In this document: piece by piece, positions 1 to 8,268 of the stretch
How positions within the stretch are numbered: the first letter of the stretch is position 1
Layout: every line of letters begins with the position of its first letter
From: CAZEAN01 sp964510225
GTDB taxonomy: Bacteria > Planctomycetota > Planctomycetia > Isosphaerales > Isosphaeraceae
Length of the DNA: 53,912 bases
Direction: 5' to 3'
Assembly: GCA_964510225.1 (NCBI GenBank)
Contig: CAZEAN010000030.1
Coordinates: 1 to 53,912, forward strand
Program-made: the position numbers and the translations under genes
The notes under the pieces: model-generated
What the model was told of the DNA's origin: nothing
The model's database searches: none
What the model saw: the letters and a program-made list of their open reading frames with translations, nothing else

Positions 1-1031
1 GGAGCGATCGCCCGAGGAATGTAGTACACGAATTCCCCGCCACTCCGATTGGGAAGAAGAAACTGGCGATCAACTTGGGGGACTCCACTCCGATCCAAAA
101 ACCAAGATCGGACCCGTCCTCGACGGTTCTCAGTGTCATAACTTCCTGAGAGCAATCGACCTCGATCGTTAATCCAGGCCACGCCGTTGTTGTTGGCACC
201 ATCAGCGATTCGACGGAGTTCGTTCGGCTCGCCCTGGGGATCCCAGAATCGGATCGCGCCGCTATCGTCGGCTATGGCCACTCGGACTCGATCCGATCCC
301 CAGGCATCGAGGCTTAATGGTGAGTTGGGATTGAGCGAATTGATTGCTTCCGTTGCTAATTCCTCGCCGCTTTCAACATTCCAGAGTCTTAGCTCGCCTT
401 GGTCATCACCTCGATCTTGGGCACGACCGAGCGATGCCAGGATTGGAACCTCGTTTGCTCCATGCTCAGCGAACGCGAGCTTGAAGACGGGCCCCCGATG
501 GCCTCGGAGCTGTTTAACGATCCTTGGTCGCGATCGCGTATCAAAGACGAAGATCGTGCCGCGATCTTGAAGCATCAACGGCGATAACGATGCGGACGGG
601 ATCATCAAGCCATCACGTCGAAATCCAGCTCCACCTCGGATCAGGGCACTACCAGCAGCCGCCAGCCATCTACCGTCCTTGGAAAGAGCAATTGCGTTAA
701 TCACTCCCTCAGATCTCGGGCCGATCGGGATCCGGTACGTCGCGGATTCGTTCAGACGGAATCGACCGGCGTCTTGGTCACGGACCCATACACGGACCAC
801 CTTATCCCACCCGGCCTCATAGATTGAATCGCCGTCGGGCCCAAAAGCAATCGACATCACTGGGCTTTTAGGACCGCCGGCTTCGAGTCGGAGAATCGCG
901 GAGTTGTCGAGATTCTCCGGTTCCTGTGGAACTGCCCCTACTAGAGTGACGTTTGAGAATAGAAGAAGAACGACCAAGACCTGGCCAATTGTCCGTGCGT
1001 TCGTCAAGGTTCGTTGTTGACGTTTGAACAT
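1..1031 (-). CDS. Secreted WD40-repeat protein, C-terminus cut by window edge
   Basis: The frame is open from an ATG at 1031 to the window start without a stop, giving 343 residues of an incomplete protein. The N-terminus (MFKRQQRTLTNARTIGQVLV, then a hydrophobic stretch ending GAVPQEP) looks like a Sec signal peptide, so the protein is probably exported or membrane-attached. The rest shows degenerate beta-propeller repeats: 'VMSIAFGPDGDSIYEAGWD', 'VVRVWVRD', 'INAIALSKDGRWLAAAG' and 'GELRLWNVESG'. These are WD40 blades with GH/WD-like ends. WD40 propellers are protein-interaction scaffolds; no catalytic residues are visible. It diverges from the kinase gene at 1419 with 387 bp between them. 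Planctomycetes often combine kinases and WD40 domains, so a functional link is possible but is inference. The partner and the true length are unknown. Confidence 0.85.
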   Translation of the reverse strand, partial: MFKRQQRTLTNARTIGQVLVVLLLFSNVTLVGAVPQEPENLDNSAILRLEAGGPKSPVMSIAFGPDGDSIYEAGWDKVVRVWVRDQDAGRFRLNESATYRIPIGPRSEGVINAIALSKDGRWLAAAGSALIRGGAGFRRDGLMIPSASLSPLMLQDRGTIFVFDTRSRPRIVKQLRGHRGPVFKLAFAEHGANEVPILASLGRAQDRGDDQGELRLWNVESGEELATEAINSLNPNSPLSLDAWGSDRVRVAIADDSGAIRFWDPQGEPNELRRIADGANNNGVAWINDRGRLLSGSYDTENRRGRVRSWFLDRSGVPQVDRQFLLPNRSGGEFVYYIPRAIA

Positions 1032-1418
1032 CCGCAATACCTCGTTCGCTAAAGTGTGGGCCGCTGCAATCCATGGGGGGCATTGCCATGAATTTCTGCT
1101 TGAAGCCAATATACCAAAAAAGAGCCATTTCCTGATCTGATTGCTCCCTTGTCCCTAACCCCATCAAATCACGAAGAGCGGCTACGATTTTGGGAGCAGT
1201 CCCTATTATTCTTCGAGGGTTGGGGGCTTGACACGACATCTCGGCGTCTCGTTGCAATGACGCTTGGAGACGGTCGTCCTCAACGCTCGTTCTCGGAGAT
1301 CAGCGATCCCGGACGCAAGACGGGCTAGACACGACTCAGATTCCAAGTTGAACTCGGTAGGTTGCCGGATCCGTCCTCGGCGTTCTTAATCCCATCGAGA
1401 GATAGCCTAGGTGTTGGA
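1032..1418. other. Divergent intergenic region, no gene supported
   Basis: This separates the WD40 gene (minus) from the kinase gene (plus) and presumably holds both promoters. Minus-strand reading frames here continue into the WD40 gene in a different frame and look non-coding. I found no convincing promoter pair, hairpin or repeat. Confidence 0.4.
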
Positions 1419-3554
1419 ATGTCTCAACCAGGAAGCGAAAACAACCCCACTGTCGAGGATCCGAAGCCTGGAGAGCTTCTTTATGGCAAGTACATAGTGA
1501 TCAAGAAGCTGGGCCACGGGGCGATGGGAAGTGTTTGGCATGTCCAACACAAGTTCACAGGGGCAGAACGTGCGCTCAAACTGATCGAATCGAATTTTTC
1601 ATTTCATCCGGAGGCTATCGAACGATTTCGGCGTGAAGCGCAAATCATGGCTCAGGATGTGTTTATCGAGCACCGAAATCTCGTTCCTGTCTTCGATGCA
1701 GAGATCTCGACGGATCGGACCTCCTACATCGAAATGTCCTTGGTCCGTGGTCAGGCACTGAAGGACGCCCTCCAGCCTAACGAACCGATGCCGCTTGATC
1801 GAGCAGCGAAGATCATTTACCAAGTCTGCGACGGAATTCAGGCAGCTCATGAACTCGGAATTATCCATCGTGACCTAAAACCAGCCAACTTGATGCTGGT
1901 GTGTGACCAGGATCAATCCGGGGAATTGGTCAAAGTCCTCGATTTCGGGATCGCTAAGTTTGATGGGGGGACAGATCTCCTCGAAACCTCGCCCGGCGTG
2001 TTCCTCGGCACACCACTTTACGCAAGCCCGGAACAACTCCGAGGCGACCCGCTGGATGGTAGATCAGACATCTATTCGATCGGCCTCATCCTCTTCGAAC
2101 TCCTCACAGGGCGACTTCCGTTCGTAGGCCGAACCGCGATGTTCGAACGGCTCTCCAAAGAAACTCCGACGTTCAACGATATCAATCCCAGCATCGCGAT
2201 TCCCGAACCCGTCGAATGCCTGGTCCGACGCTGTCTAACGATGGATCCGGCCAATCGTCCCCAAGAGGCATCGGATCTTAAGTCGGAACTTCAGGCGCTC
2301 TTGACGCCAATCCAACGGTTGGAACCCGCCCCCGATCCACCTCGGTCAATCCCGGAGCGTCTCCTCCACTTCTTTCGAGATGCGCGACATCATCCCCTGA
2401 AGACCCTGGGATTTATCATTCTCTTCATTGCGCTCATCGGTGGAATCGCTAGCTTCAACAAACAGATTAGAGAGATCTTCGGACTAACGATACCAGCGGT
2501 GGTAATCCTTCCACCACCACCGGAATTACTTGTCTTTGAGCCAGGGACCTCCGACGAAGTTCAACTCCTCGTTGAACGTAATTCATACGCGGATCCGATT
2601 CAGCTCACGATTGGCGAGACGATTCCGGGAGTCAATGTGGAGGTCGAAATGTTGAAGCCGACCTCCAATGTCGCGACCTTGAACATTGAAATCGATCTCA
2701 ATGTCGAACGACGTCCTGGCATCTCCTCATTAACGATCCTTGGCGCAGCCGAAGGCATCGAAATCGAGCCGCTCATCATCCCGATTACGATACAGGAAGC
2801 GATCGTCGAGCTACCGAACAGCCAATTTCAACGCGCCGTCGGCAGTTCGCTTGTGGAGATCGACCAACGCAATTTCGCTGACCAAATCGTCCTCAGCATA
2901 GACGAGGAAACCAAGGTTCAGTTTCAACTGATCCCAGAAAGTCGTGACCTCGACCCGTTCTACATCATGCGGACGAAGGTCTGGAACAATCTCTACGACA
3001 GATACGCTGTTCACCCTGACCCTTCGGAAGGTGTCGATTCACCGGCGAATATCATGGGAGCCAATGTTTCGGACGTCCCCGAGGATGAAATTGATTTATG
3101 GCCAGTCGTGAATTTGACTGTGCTTGACGCCTACCAATTTGCAGACTGGCTGATTCAGGACGATCGTCGTCAAGAAGATCGTGTCTTCTACGGCACACTC
3201 CCAACCGCGCAACAGTGGAAGCAGGCCTTTGGTGATGGCCTAGTGGATGGTAGTCAATCAGAGATCGCCATCAATCTTAACCATCCGGTCGTGGTCGGCT
3301 CGTCATCGGACGACGTAAGCATGCCGTTCGGGCTCCTCGATATGGCCGGAAATGGCTACGAGTGGACACGTACCTATCGTCGAGGAGGTGCCTCAATTGA
3401 CTTCTCGCGACTCCGTGTACATGAAGTTGAGTTAGGTGGTCAGTCGTACTTCGCACGAAGGCCAATGCCCAACGGTGGCACCGGAGATACATGGTTCCCC
3501 AAGGAACGAAGTCCCGACATCAGCTTTCGTGTGGTGATCGAAATCCATCCTTAG
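1419..3554 (+). CDS. Membrane Ser/Thr protein kinase with C-terminal SUMF1-like domain
   Basis: This is a 711-residue Hanks-type kinase. Visible motifs are the glycine loop LGHGAMGSVW (31-40), catalytic lysine K54 in RALKL, HRDLKPANL (150-158), DFG (175-177) and SPEQ (203-206), then the Asp of the RSDIYS motif. A single membrane helix lies near 327-345. The outer part (about 350-510) is beta-rich, and about 512-711 resembles the formylglycine-generating-enzyme/SUMF1 fold (GLLDMAGNGYEWTR, ending SFRVVIEI). The RGGS...C cysteine region of true FGE is absent, so this domain is more likely a binding or sensor module than an oxidase. I chose the ATG at 1419 over the upstream TTG at 1362 because the kinase domain begins shortly after it and planctomycete kinases usually start this way; no strong ribosome binding site decides it. 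The kinase call is firm; the ligand and targets are unknown. Confidence 0.92.
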   Translation: MSQPGSENNPTVEDPKPGELLYGKYIVIKKLGHGAMGSVWHVQHKFTGAERALKLIESNFSFHPEAIERFRREAQIMAQDVFIEHRNLVPVFDAEISTDRTSYIEMSLVRGQALKDALQPNEPMPLDRAAKIIYQVCDGIQAAHELGIIHRDLKPANLMLVCDQDQSGELVKVLDFGIAKFDGGTDLLETSPGVFLGTPLYASPEQLRGDPLDGRSDIYSIGLILFELLTGRLPFVGRTAMFERLSKETPTFNDINPSIAIPEPVECLVRRCLTMDPANRPQEASDLKSELQALLTPIQRLEPAPDPPRSIPERLLHFFRDARHHPLKTLGFIILFIALIGGIASFNKQIREIFGLTIPAVVILPPPPELLVFEPGTSDEVQLLVERNSYADPIQLTIGETIPGVNVEVEMLKPTSNVATLNIEIDLNVERRPGISSLTILGAAEGIEIEPLIIPITIQEAIVELPNSQFQRAVGSSLVEIDQRNFADQIVLSIDEETKVQFQLIPESRDLDPFYIMRTKVWNNLYDRYAVHPDPSEGVDSPANIMGANVSDVPEDEIDLWPVVNLTVLDAYQFADWLIQDDRRQEDRVFYGTLPTAQQWKQAFGDGLVDGSQSEIAINLNHPVVVGSSSDDVSMPFGLLDMAGNGYEWTRTYRRGGASIDFSRLRVHEVELGGQSYFARRPMPNGGTGDTWFPKERSPDISFRVVIEIHP

Positions 3555-3896
3555 ATTAACACTTAAAATTTATCTAACAATTAACAATTCTTTTCAATTC
3601 CCGACTGTATTTAATGGAAGAGATCTTTCGGTCCGTGATTTGTTGCGGGTGGCTTATCCAACCTCGATTCATGGAAGTTTGAGCAAGGAGCGATCGCACC
3701 GAATCGCTTGACTTAACGAGTGCAGAATCATAGTCGACTCGCTTTTTGTGGTGTCTAGTAAAAGCATGTGAGCAAAAATGGAAATGATCATCAATAGTGA
3801 GATGTTGTCCTCTCTTTGGGTCGACTGTAACGTGGTAGCGACCCATGGTCCCCGACCCCATTTAACGGAACGGCAACTTGCTCCTGGAGATTGCGG
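3555..3896. other. Intergenic region, AT-rich start, no gene supported
   Basis: The first 50 bases after the kinase stop are strongly AT-rich. Two overlapping minus-strand frames (3574-3861, 3669-3923) have no start context or protein-like composition. A TTGACT at about 3709 has no good -10 at the right distance. The only clear signal is GGAGA at 3886-3890, six bases before the ATG of the next gene. Confidence 0.4.
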
Positions 3897-6800
3897 ATGC
3901 TGCAGAACCGCCGGATCACACAAGTTCTTCCCTATGCGTTGGCCTTCTGCGCAAGCGTCTGCATCATGATATTAGAACTAGTGGCGTCGCGTTTGGTCGC
4001 ACGTCACGTCGGGGCTTCCTTGCACGTTTGGACGAGTGTGATTGGCGTGGTTCTCGGGGGAATCTGCCTCGGCAACTTTCTCGGAGGACGACTCGCTGAT
4101 CGCTTTGAGCCCCGCCGATCGCTTGGCCCGTTATTCGCGATTGGTGCCGTGGCGACATTGGCGAGCGTCGGGGTCAATGCCGTGGTCGGAATCCTCCCTG
4201 GTTTAGAGGGTATCCCCTGGAGTCTCCGGACGCTCTTGGTGGTCTTGCTCGATTTCTTGGTACCCTCGACCCTCCTCGGACTGATCAGTCCGGTTGTTGC
4301 CAAAGTTGCTGTGGAGCAGACCGAACGGACGGGGAAGTCGATTGGTGATGTCTACTTCTGGGGTGCGATTGGCTCTATTGTGGGTACCTTCTTAGCCGGC
4401 TTCGTCTTGATCGCGCTCCTGCCGACCACGACGATTGTACTACTCGTTGCGGGCGGGCTTGTCCTGATCGCGTCTCCGATGATGGAGTCGCTGGTCGCGC
4501 GGTTCATTGCGTTGGGGGCGGCAGTCACACTTGGAATGGGTTCGATCCCAGCATTCGATCGTTGGTTCGAATCGGTTCGCGTGATCGCTCTGAATCCGAT
4601 CGTTTTACTCGGAGTACTTTTGACGATTGTCGTGGGAATGATCGCTGTTCGTCAGCTCTCCTGGGCACGCCTCGCCTCGAAGAGCAACGTCAACGGTGCT
4701 CAGGGGGCGTCTGGGACGTCGAAGGTCGGATTGATCGACCTCGCTGCACTCGGCTTCTTGATTAGTCTCGCATTCATGAGCTTTGAGATAGTCGCCGGCC
4801 GAATCGTGACGAGGCACCTTGGTTCAAGTATTTTTGGCTGGACGAGTGTGATCGGCGTCATGCTTGGCGGCTTGAGTCTGGGCAATCTCGTTGGGGGGAA
4901 AATCGCCGACCAGATTGGCAAACCCAAAAGAGCGAGTTGGCTCTTCGTTGCTGCATCAGCCGCGGTTTTACTTGTTCTCCTCCTTGAGGCCCCACCGTCT
5001 CTCGCCGAGCGAGGTGTGTTGTCACGAGGCCCGATCCTCAGTAGGGCTAATGAGCTGCCTTACTTGCCCTGGTCTCTCAGAGTCCTTGCGGTGGTTGCTG
5101 CGGTTTTTTTCCTACCATCGATTGCGATGGGAACGGTCAGTCCTGTTGTCGCCAAACTTGCGGTTGATCGGCTCCGATCCTCGGGGCGAACGGGGGGAGC
5201 GATTGGAACCGTCTATGCCTGGGGGATGGTCGGTTCGATTGTCGGGACCTTCTTAGCGGGCTTTGTCTTGATCGACCTCATCGGTACGAAGGGGGTCGTG
5301 TTGGCGATCGCAGTATCGATGGCGGCGGTCGGTACTGGAATCGGGGGGATTGGTCACGCTGCCTGGGCTGGAGTGCCGTTGGGACTTACTCTTGTTGCGC
5401 TGGTGCCAATGGAGACGATGCGGCAACAGTCAGTTGCGTGGGGGCTCCGTGACAATCCTGGATCGATCGATTCTCAATCCGGACTTAACTACAGCGACGA
5501 GAGCAACTACTACTACATTAAGGTAACGAGTGACTCAGTCCGTCTCGATGATTCAACCCTCATCGCTAGTTCAGGACCAAAAGAAGAGCTTCCGAGAGCG
5601 ACGCGCCGGACCCTGATCCTGGACAATCTCATTCACGGTTATTTTGTACTAGGACACCCCGATCGAATTGAATACGACTACGAATTCATTTACGCGATGG
5701 TCGCACGTCGTGTCGCGGAAGCCAAAGCACAACGACTCCAGATCGAAGACCCCACCCTGGTTCCGCTTCGGGTCCTCTTCCTCGGTGGTGGTTCTTACAC
5801 CTTCCCTCGGTATCTGATTGATCAATATGCCGACGTTGAGTGTGTGGTCCTGGAAATCGACCCCGCTGTGACCCGAGCGAATCGTCTCGCGTTAGGACTT
5901 GAAGATGAATCGAGAATTGAGACACGTTGGGGAGACGCACGACGATCTGTAGAAGCGATGAATGATTCCGAGCAGTTTGATCTCATTTTCGGGGATGCCT
6001 TTAATGACTTCTCTGTCCCTTGGCATCTCACCACCGACGAATTCAACACGATGTTGGCTACCCACCTCGCACCGGGTGGCACTTATCTCATCAACATCAT
6101 CGATGTTTACCGAAGTGATCTCGTAGCGGTCAGGCAAGCGCTGAAAGCGAGGCTCCTTGAAGAGACGGCCCGCGTGTTCATTCAGCAAGGAAACTCGTCG
6201 GATATCTCACGAGGATTGGCAAACGGATTGCGGCTTACTTGGGATGAAGAAAAGATGGGTCTTCAAATCGATGCAATCGCTGCTGCAACCGCCGAGGCAC
6301 TTGAAGACTTAACGTCACGTTCTTCTCGGGTGCTTCGGCCCGTCATTGATGAGACGATCCGGAACCTTAATCGTCGGGTAATTGGTACAGCCGAGGAACT
6401 TGCGGAGATCGCGGAGACGACAATCGCCGTCTCACAATTTAGCCGTGACCGATCGGCTGCGACCGCCGCAGTGGAGAGCATCCTTTCCACCTCGAAAACC
6501 GCCGAGGTGGGTCGACTGCTCCAGTCTGTAGGTATCAATGAATCCGATGCCAGTCTCATCGCTGAAGTGATCGTGACTGATTGGGCAGGCGATCCCGACG
6601 CAATCAAGAAGATCTTGGAAGCCCTAGAGGCCGATTTCGATACGGCTGATTTTGCCAATCGCCTCAGTCAGGTAATCGTGACTATCGACGCCTCCATCCA
6701 AGAACCTCTAAGTGATTTTGTTCAACGGCTTATCCCTTCTGCGGAAGCGCTTCTCGAAGCAACCCCAGCAGAGTACCAGGCTTATCGAGGTCGAGACGCC

Positions 6801-7340
6801 ATTGCCAATGCACTCTCCGATTCTGGGCTTACTCCCGAGTTCAAGGAAGAAATCACCAGAGCGGTTGTGGAGGCGCTCGACCGTGTCGCAATTCAGGGCG
6901 ATTCCTTCGAGAGCCTCGGGCGTGACGCTGCTGAGGTAGCCCTTTCCTCGAGTGGTCAAACAGCTCGTTTAATCAATGATGCCACCAATGCGATCACGAA
7001 AGCACGGAATGCGGGTGCATTCGTGGGGTCGTGGGTAGAGACGGCGCAGAAGACTTTTGAAGCCGTCGACGTTTTTGGGACGGCAACAGAAGGTTCCGGA
7101 GTCCGAGAGACGTTTGTGGTTGTCGCGAGTGATGAGGTGATCGATCTCACTGAACTAGGACGTCGTGCCGGAGACCCTCAATTTGTCCAGGACGATGAAC
7201 TGTTTCAGCCCGATCCTTACAACCCTAACCTCCTCAAGGCGCTACGGATCCGATCAAGGGGAATCATTCTCAGCGACGATTATGCTCCGATTGAGAACCT
7301 CCTAGCCCCTGTCGCCGCAACCCGAGCCGATGATCGCTAG
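3897..7340 (+). CDS. Fused MFS-like/spermidine-synthase-like protein with a large helical insertion
   Basis: This is a 1147-residue protein. The N-terminal half is two copies of one membrane module: compare 'HVWTSVIGVVLGGICLGNFL' near the start with 'FGWTSVIGVMLGGLSLGNLV' near residue 320. Each is followed by a helix containing GSIVGTFLAGFVLI. A spermidine-synthase-type Rossmann domain begins near residue 625, with nucleotide-binding motif LGGGSYTFPRY, acidic E-I-D-P and GDAFNDFSVP. From about 765 to 1060 an Ala/Glu-rich helical stretch interrupts this domain before its last strands (FVVVASDEVIDL). Such fused proteins are widespread, but real polyamine synthesis by them is rarely shown. I chose the ATG at 3897 because GGAGA sits six bases upstream; the TTG at 3891 would have no spacing. 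Substrate and reaction are not inferable. Confidence 0.85.
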   Translation: MLQNRRITQVLPYALAFCASVCIMILELVASRLVARHVGASLHVWTSVIGVVLGGICLGNFLGGRLADRFEPRRSLGPLFAIGAVATLASVGVNAVVGILPGLEGIPWSLRTLLVVLLDFLVPSTLLGLISPVVAKVAVEQTERTGKSIGDVYFWGAIGSIVGTFLAGFVLIALLPTTTIVLLVAGGLVLIASPMMESLVARFIALGAAVTLGMGSIPAFDRWFESVRVIALNPIVLLGVLLTIVVGMIAVRQLSWARLASKSNVNGAQGASGTSKVGLIDLAALGFLISLAFMSFEIVAGRIVTRHLGSSIFGWTSVIGVMLGGLSLGNLVGGKIADQIGKPKRASWLFVAASAAVLLVLLLEAPPSLAERGVLSRGPILSRANELPYLPWSLRVLAVVAAVFFLPSIAMGTVSPVVAKLAVDRLRSSGRTGGAIGTVYAWGMVGSIVGTFLAGFVLIDLIGTKGVVLAIAVSMAAVGTGIGGIGHAAWAGVPLGLTLVALVPMETMRQQSVAWGLRDNPGSIDSQSGLNYSDESNYYYIKVTSDSVRLDDSTLIASSGPKEELPRATRRTLILDNLIHGYFVLGHPDRIEYDYEFIYAMVARRVAEAKAQRLQIEDPTLVPLRVLFLGGGSYTFPRYLIDQYADVECVVLEIDPAVTRANRLALGLEDESRIETRWGDARRSVEAMNDSEQFDLIFGDAFNDFSVPWHLTTDEFNTMLATHLAPGGTYLINIIDVYRSDLVAVRQALKARLLEETARVFIQQGNSSDISRGLANGLRLTWDEEKMGLQIDAIAAATAEALEDLTSRSSRVLRPVIDETIRNLNRRVIGTAEELAEIAETTIAVSQFSRDRSAATAAVESILSTSKTAEVGRLLQSVGINESDASLIAEVIVTDWAGDPDAIKKILEALEADFDTADFANRLSQVIVTIDASIQEPLSDFVQRLIPSAEALLEATPAEYQAYRGRDAIANALSDSGLTPEFKEEITRAVVEALDRVAIQGDSFESLGRDAAEVALSSSGQTARLINDATNAITKARNAGAFVGSWVETAQKTFEAVDVFGTATEGSGVRETFVVVASDEVIDLTELGRRAGDPQFVQDDELFQPDPYNPNLLKALRIRSRGIILSDDYAPIENLLAPVAATRADDR

Positions 7341-7344
7341 CGCG

Positions 7345-7387
7345 CAAGACGGGGGTCTTGATCTCAGTGGTCAGCCTGGCGACCAGG
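7345..7387 (+). other. Two small hairpins after the fused transporter gene
   Basis: CAAGAC/GTCTTG (7345-7350 with 7355-7360, GGGG loop) and CCTGG/CCAGG (7375-7379 with 7383-7387, CGA loop) lie just downstream of the stop codon. Neither is followed by a T-run, so they are weak candidates for transcript-end structures. Confidence 0.3.
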
Positions 7388-7396
7388 ATCGAACGC

Positions 7397-7425
7397 CTGA
7401 CATCATTCAGTCGTACACTTATATT
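7397..7425 (+). promoter_or_regulatory. Sigma-70-type promoter for the TlpA-like gene
   Basis: The -35 CTGACA (7397-7402) and the -10 TATATT (7420-7425) are separated by exactly 17 bases. The predicted transcript starts near 7432, leaving a leader of about 80 nt with hairpins GTGGAT/ATCCAC (7465-7479) and TTCCT/AGGAA (7487-7497) before the ribosome binding site. This is inferred from consensus only. Confidence 0.5.
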
Positions 7426-7514
7426 GAAAAATGACCGGAAGATTCATTCTTGAAGCGATTGAGGGTGGATCCGATCCACAAGAAGCTTCCTCAGGAACCA
7501 CGTAAGGAAAACAG

Positions 7515-8102
7515 ATGGCAACCGACAATTCGCAGATCCCTGATGACTTTGTCGCCGCCGCTCCAGGCCCAAATAGCGGCCCGAAGCTCTTGCTCTTCGC
7601 AGTTGCGGCGCTTGCAGTAGGCTTCATGGTCTTTCGGGCGACAGTCGCCGACCCGATCGGGCCCGGGACTGGCAAGTCGACATCATACGATTGGGAAGTC
7701 CTCGACCTCGGAGGGTCACCAGTCGACCTCGGATCTTACAAAGGCAAAGCAGTTTTCCTTAATGTCTGGGCGACCTGGTGTCCTCCTTGCGTTGCCGAAA
7801 TGCCTTCGATTGCCAAACTTTCAGAACGATCGGAATTTGAGAATAAAGATCTCGCCTTTGTCTTGGTTTCGGTTGATCAGGCCGGCCTTGACAAAGTACA
7901 AGCGTTCGCGCAACGGATGGATTTAGGGAACACCGAGATCGTGGTAGCGAAAGGTGCGCCCCCCGAAGAGTTTATGACGGACTCGATTCCCGCAACCTAT
8001 TTGATCGATCCTGCGGGAACAATCGTCGAAGCTCACCGAGGCGGAAAAGACTGGAACACCGATGAGGTCGCCGAGAAACTGCTGGCGATCGCCGATCGTT
8101 AA
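7515..8102 (+). CDS. Membrane-anchored TlpA/ResA-like thioredoxin
   Basis: This is a 195-residue protein. One N-terminal membrane helix (about 23-42, KLLLFAVAALAVGFMVF) anchors it with the thioredoxin fold outside the cytoplasm. The active site is WCPPC (88-92), inside FLNVWATWCPPCVAEMP, with SIPATYLID carrying the conserved cis-proline. It most likely exchanges thiols/disulfides on exported proteins or cytochromes, as TlpA/ResA proteins do. The length is normal for the family. The start ATG has an AAGGAA ribosome binding site eight bases upstream. No cytochrome c biogenesis gene is nearby. The ABC exporter operon begins 167 bases downstream on the same strand and may be partly co-transcribed. 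Several hairpins, including one overlapping the stop codon (AAGCA/TGCTT, 8101-8114), lie between. The physiological partner is unknown. Confidence 0.9.
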   Translation: MATDNSQIPDDFVAAAPGPNSGPKLLLFAVAALAVGFMVFRATVADPIGPGTGKSTSYDWEVLDLGGSPVDLGSYKGKAVFLNVWATWCPPCVAEMPSIAKLSERSEFENKDLAFVLVSVDQAGLDKVQAFAQRMDLGNTEIVVAKGAPPEEFMTDSIPATYLIDPAGTIVEAHRGGKDWNTDEVAEKLLAIADR

Positions 8103-8149
8103 GCAATCTTGCTTCCAAAGATCGATCTTGCCGAGCCTAAGACTGCCAA

Positions 8150-8268
8150 TTGAACCGCGAGCTTCCAATGACGACTTCTCCCTCAGAGGACGCGGTTCAA
8201 TCGCAAGATTGAAACAACCGGGCAACGGTGCCCGGCTCTTTACATAACTTCGTCCTCAGGAGAAGTCG
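8150..8268 (+). promoter_or_regulatory. Structured leader RNA sequestering the ABC-operon ribosome binding site
   Basis: Bases 8172-8181 (CGACTTCTCC) are perfectly complementary to 8259-8268 (GGAGAAGTCG), which contains the ribosome binding site and abuts the ATG at 8269. Bases 8186-8192 (GAGGACG) are perfectly complementary to 8251-8257 (CGTCCTC). Together this is a 17-bp helix with one small asymmetric internal loop. It encloses two hairpins: 8196-8202/8207-8213 (TTCAATC/GATTGAA, GCAA tetraloop) and 8218-8224/8229-8235 (CCGGGCA/TGCCCGG, ACGG loop), the latter followed by CTCTTT. Upstream, 8150-8159 (TTGAACCGCG) is perfectly complementary to 8191-8200, which overlaps the long helix and the first hairpin, so the two folds compete. 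This layout (sequestering helix, three-way junction, antisequester) is what translational riboswitches show. The ligand, and whether it acts as RNA, are inference. Confidence 0.65.

Noticed and set aside
868..1257. 129-residue minus-strand frame overlapping the WD40 gene start
   Set aside because: It runs in a different phase from the WD40 protein, whose signal peptide and repeats read cleanly on the same strand; the composition is not protein-like.
3574..3923. Two minus-strand frames in the gap before the fused transporter gene
   Set aside because: They overlap each other in different phases, with no ribosome binding sites and no recognisable protein features.
8218..8240. Guanidine-II (mini-ykkC) riboswitch
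   Set aside because: Only one of the two hairpins has the ACGG loop; the other has GCAA. The class normally needs two ACGR loops, so I report an unassigned leader instead.
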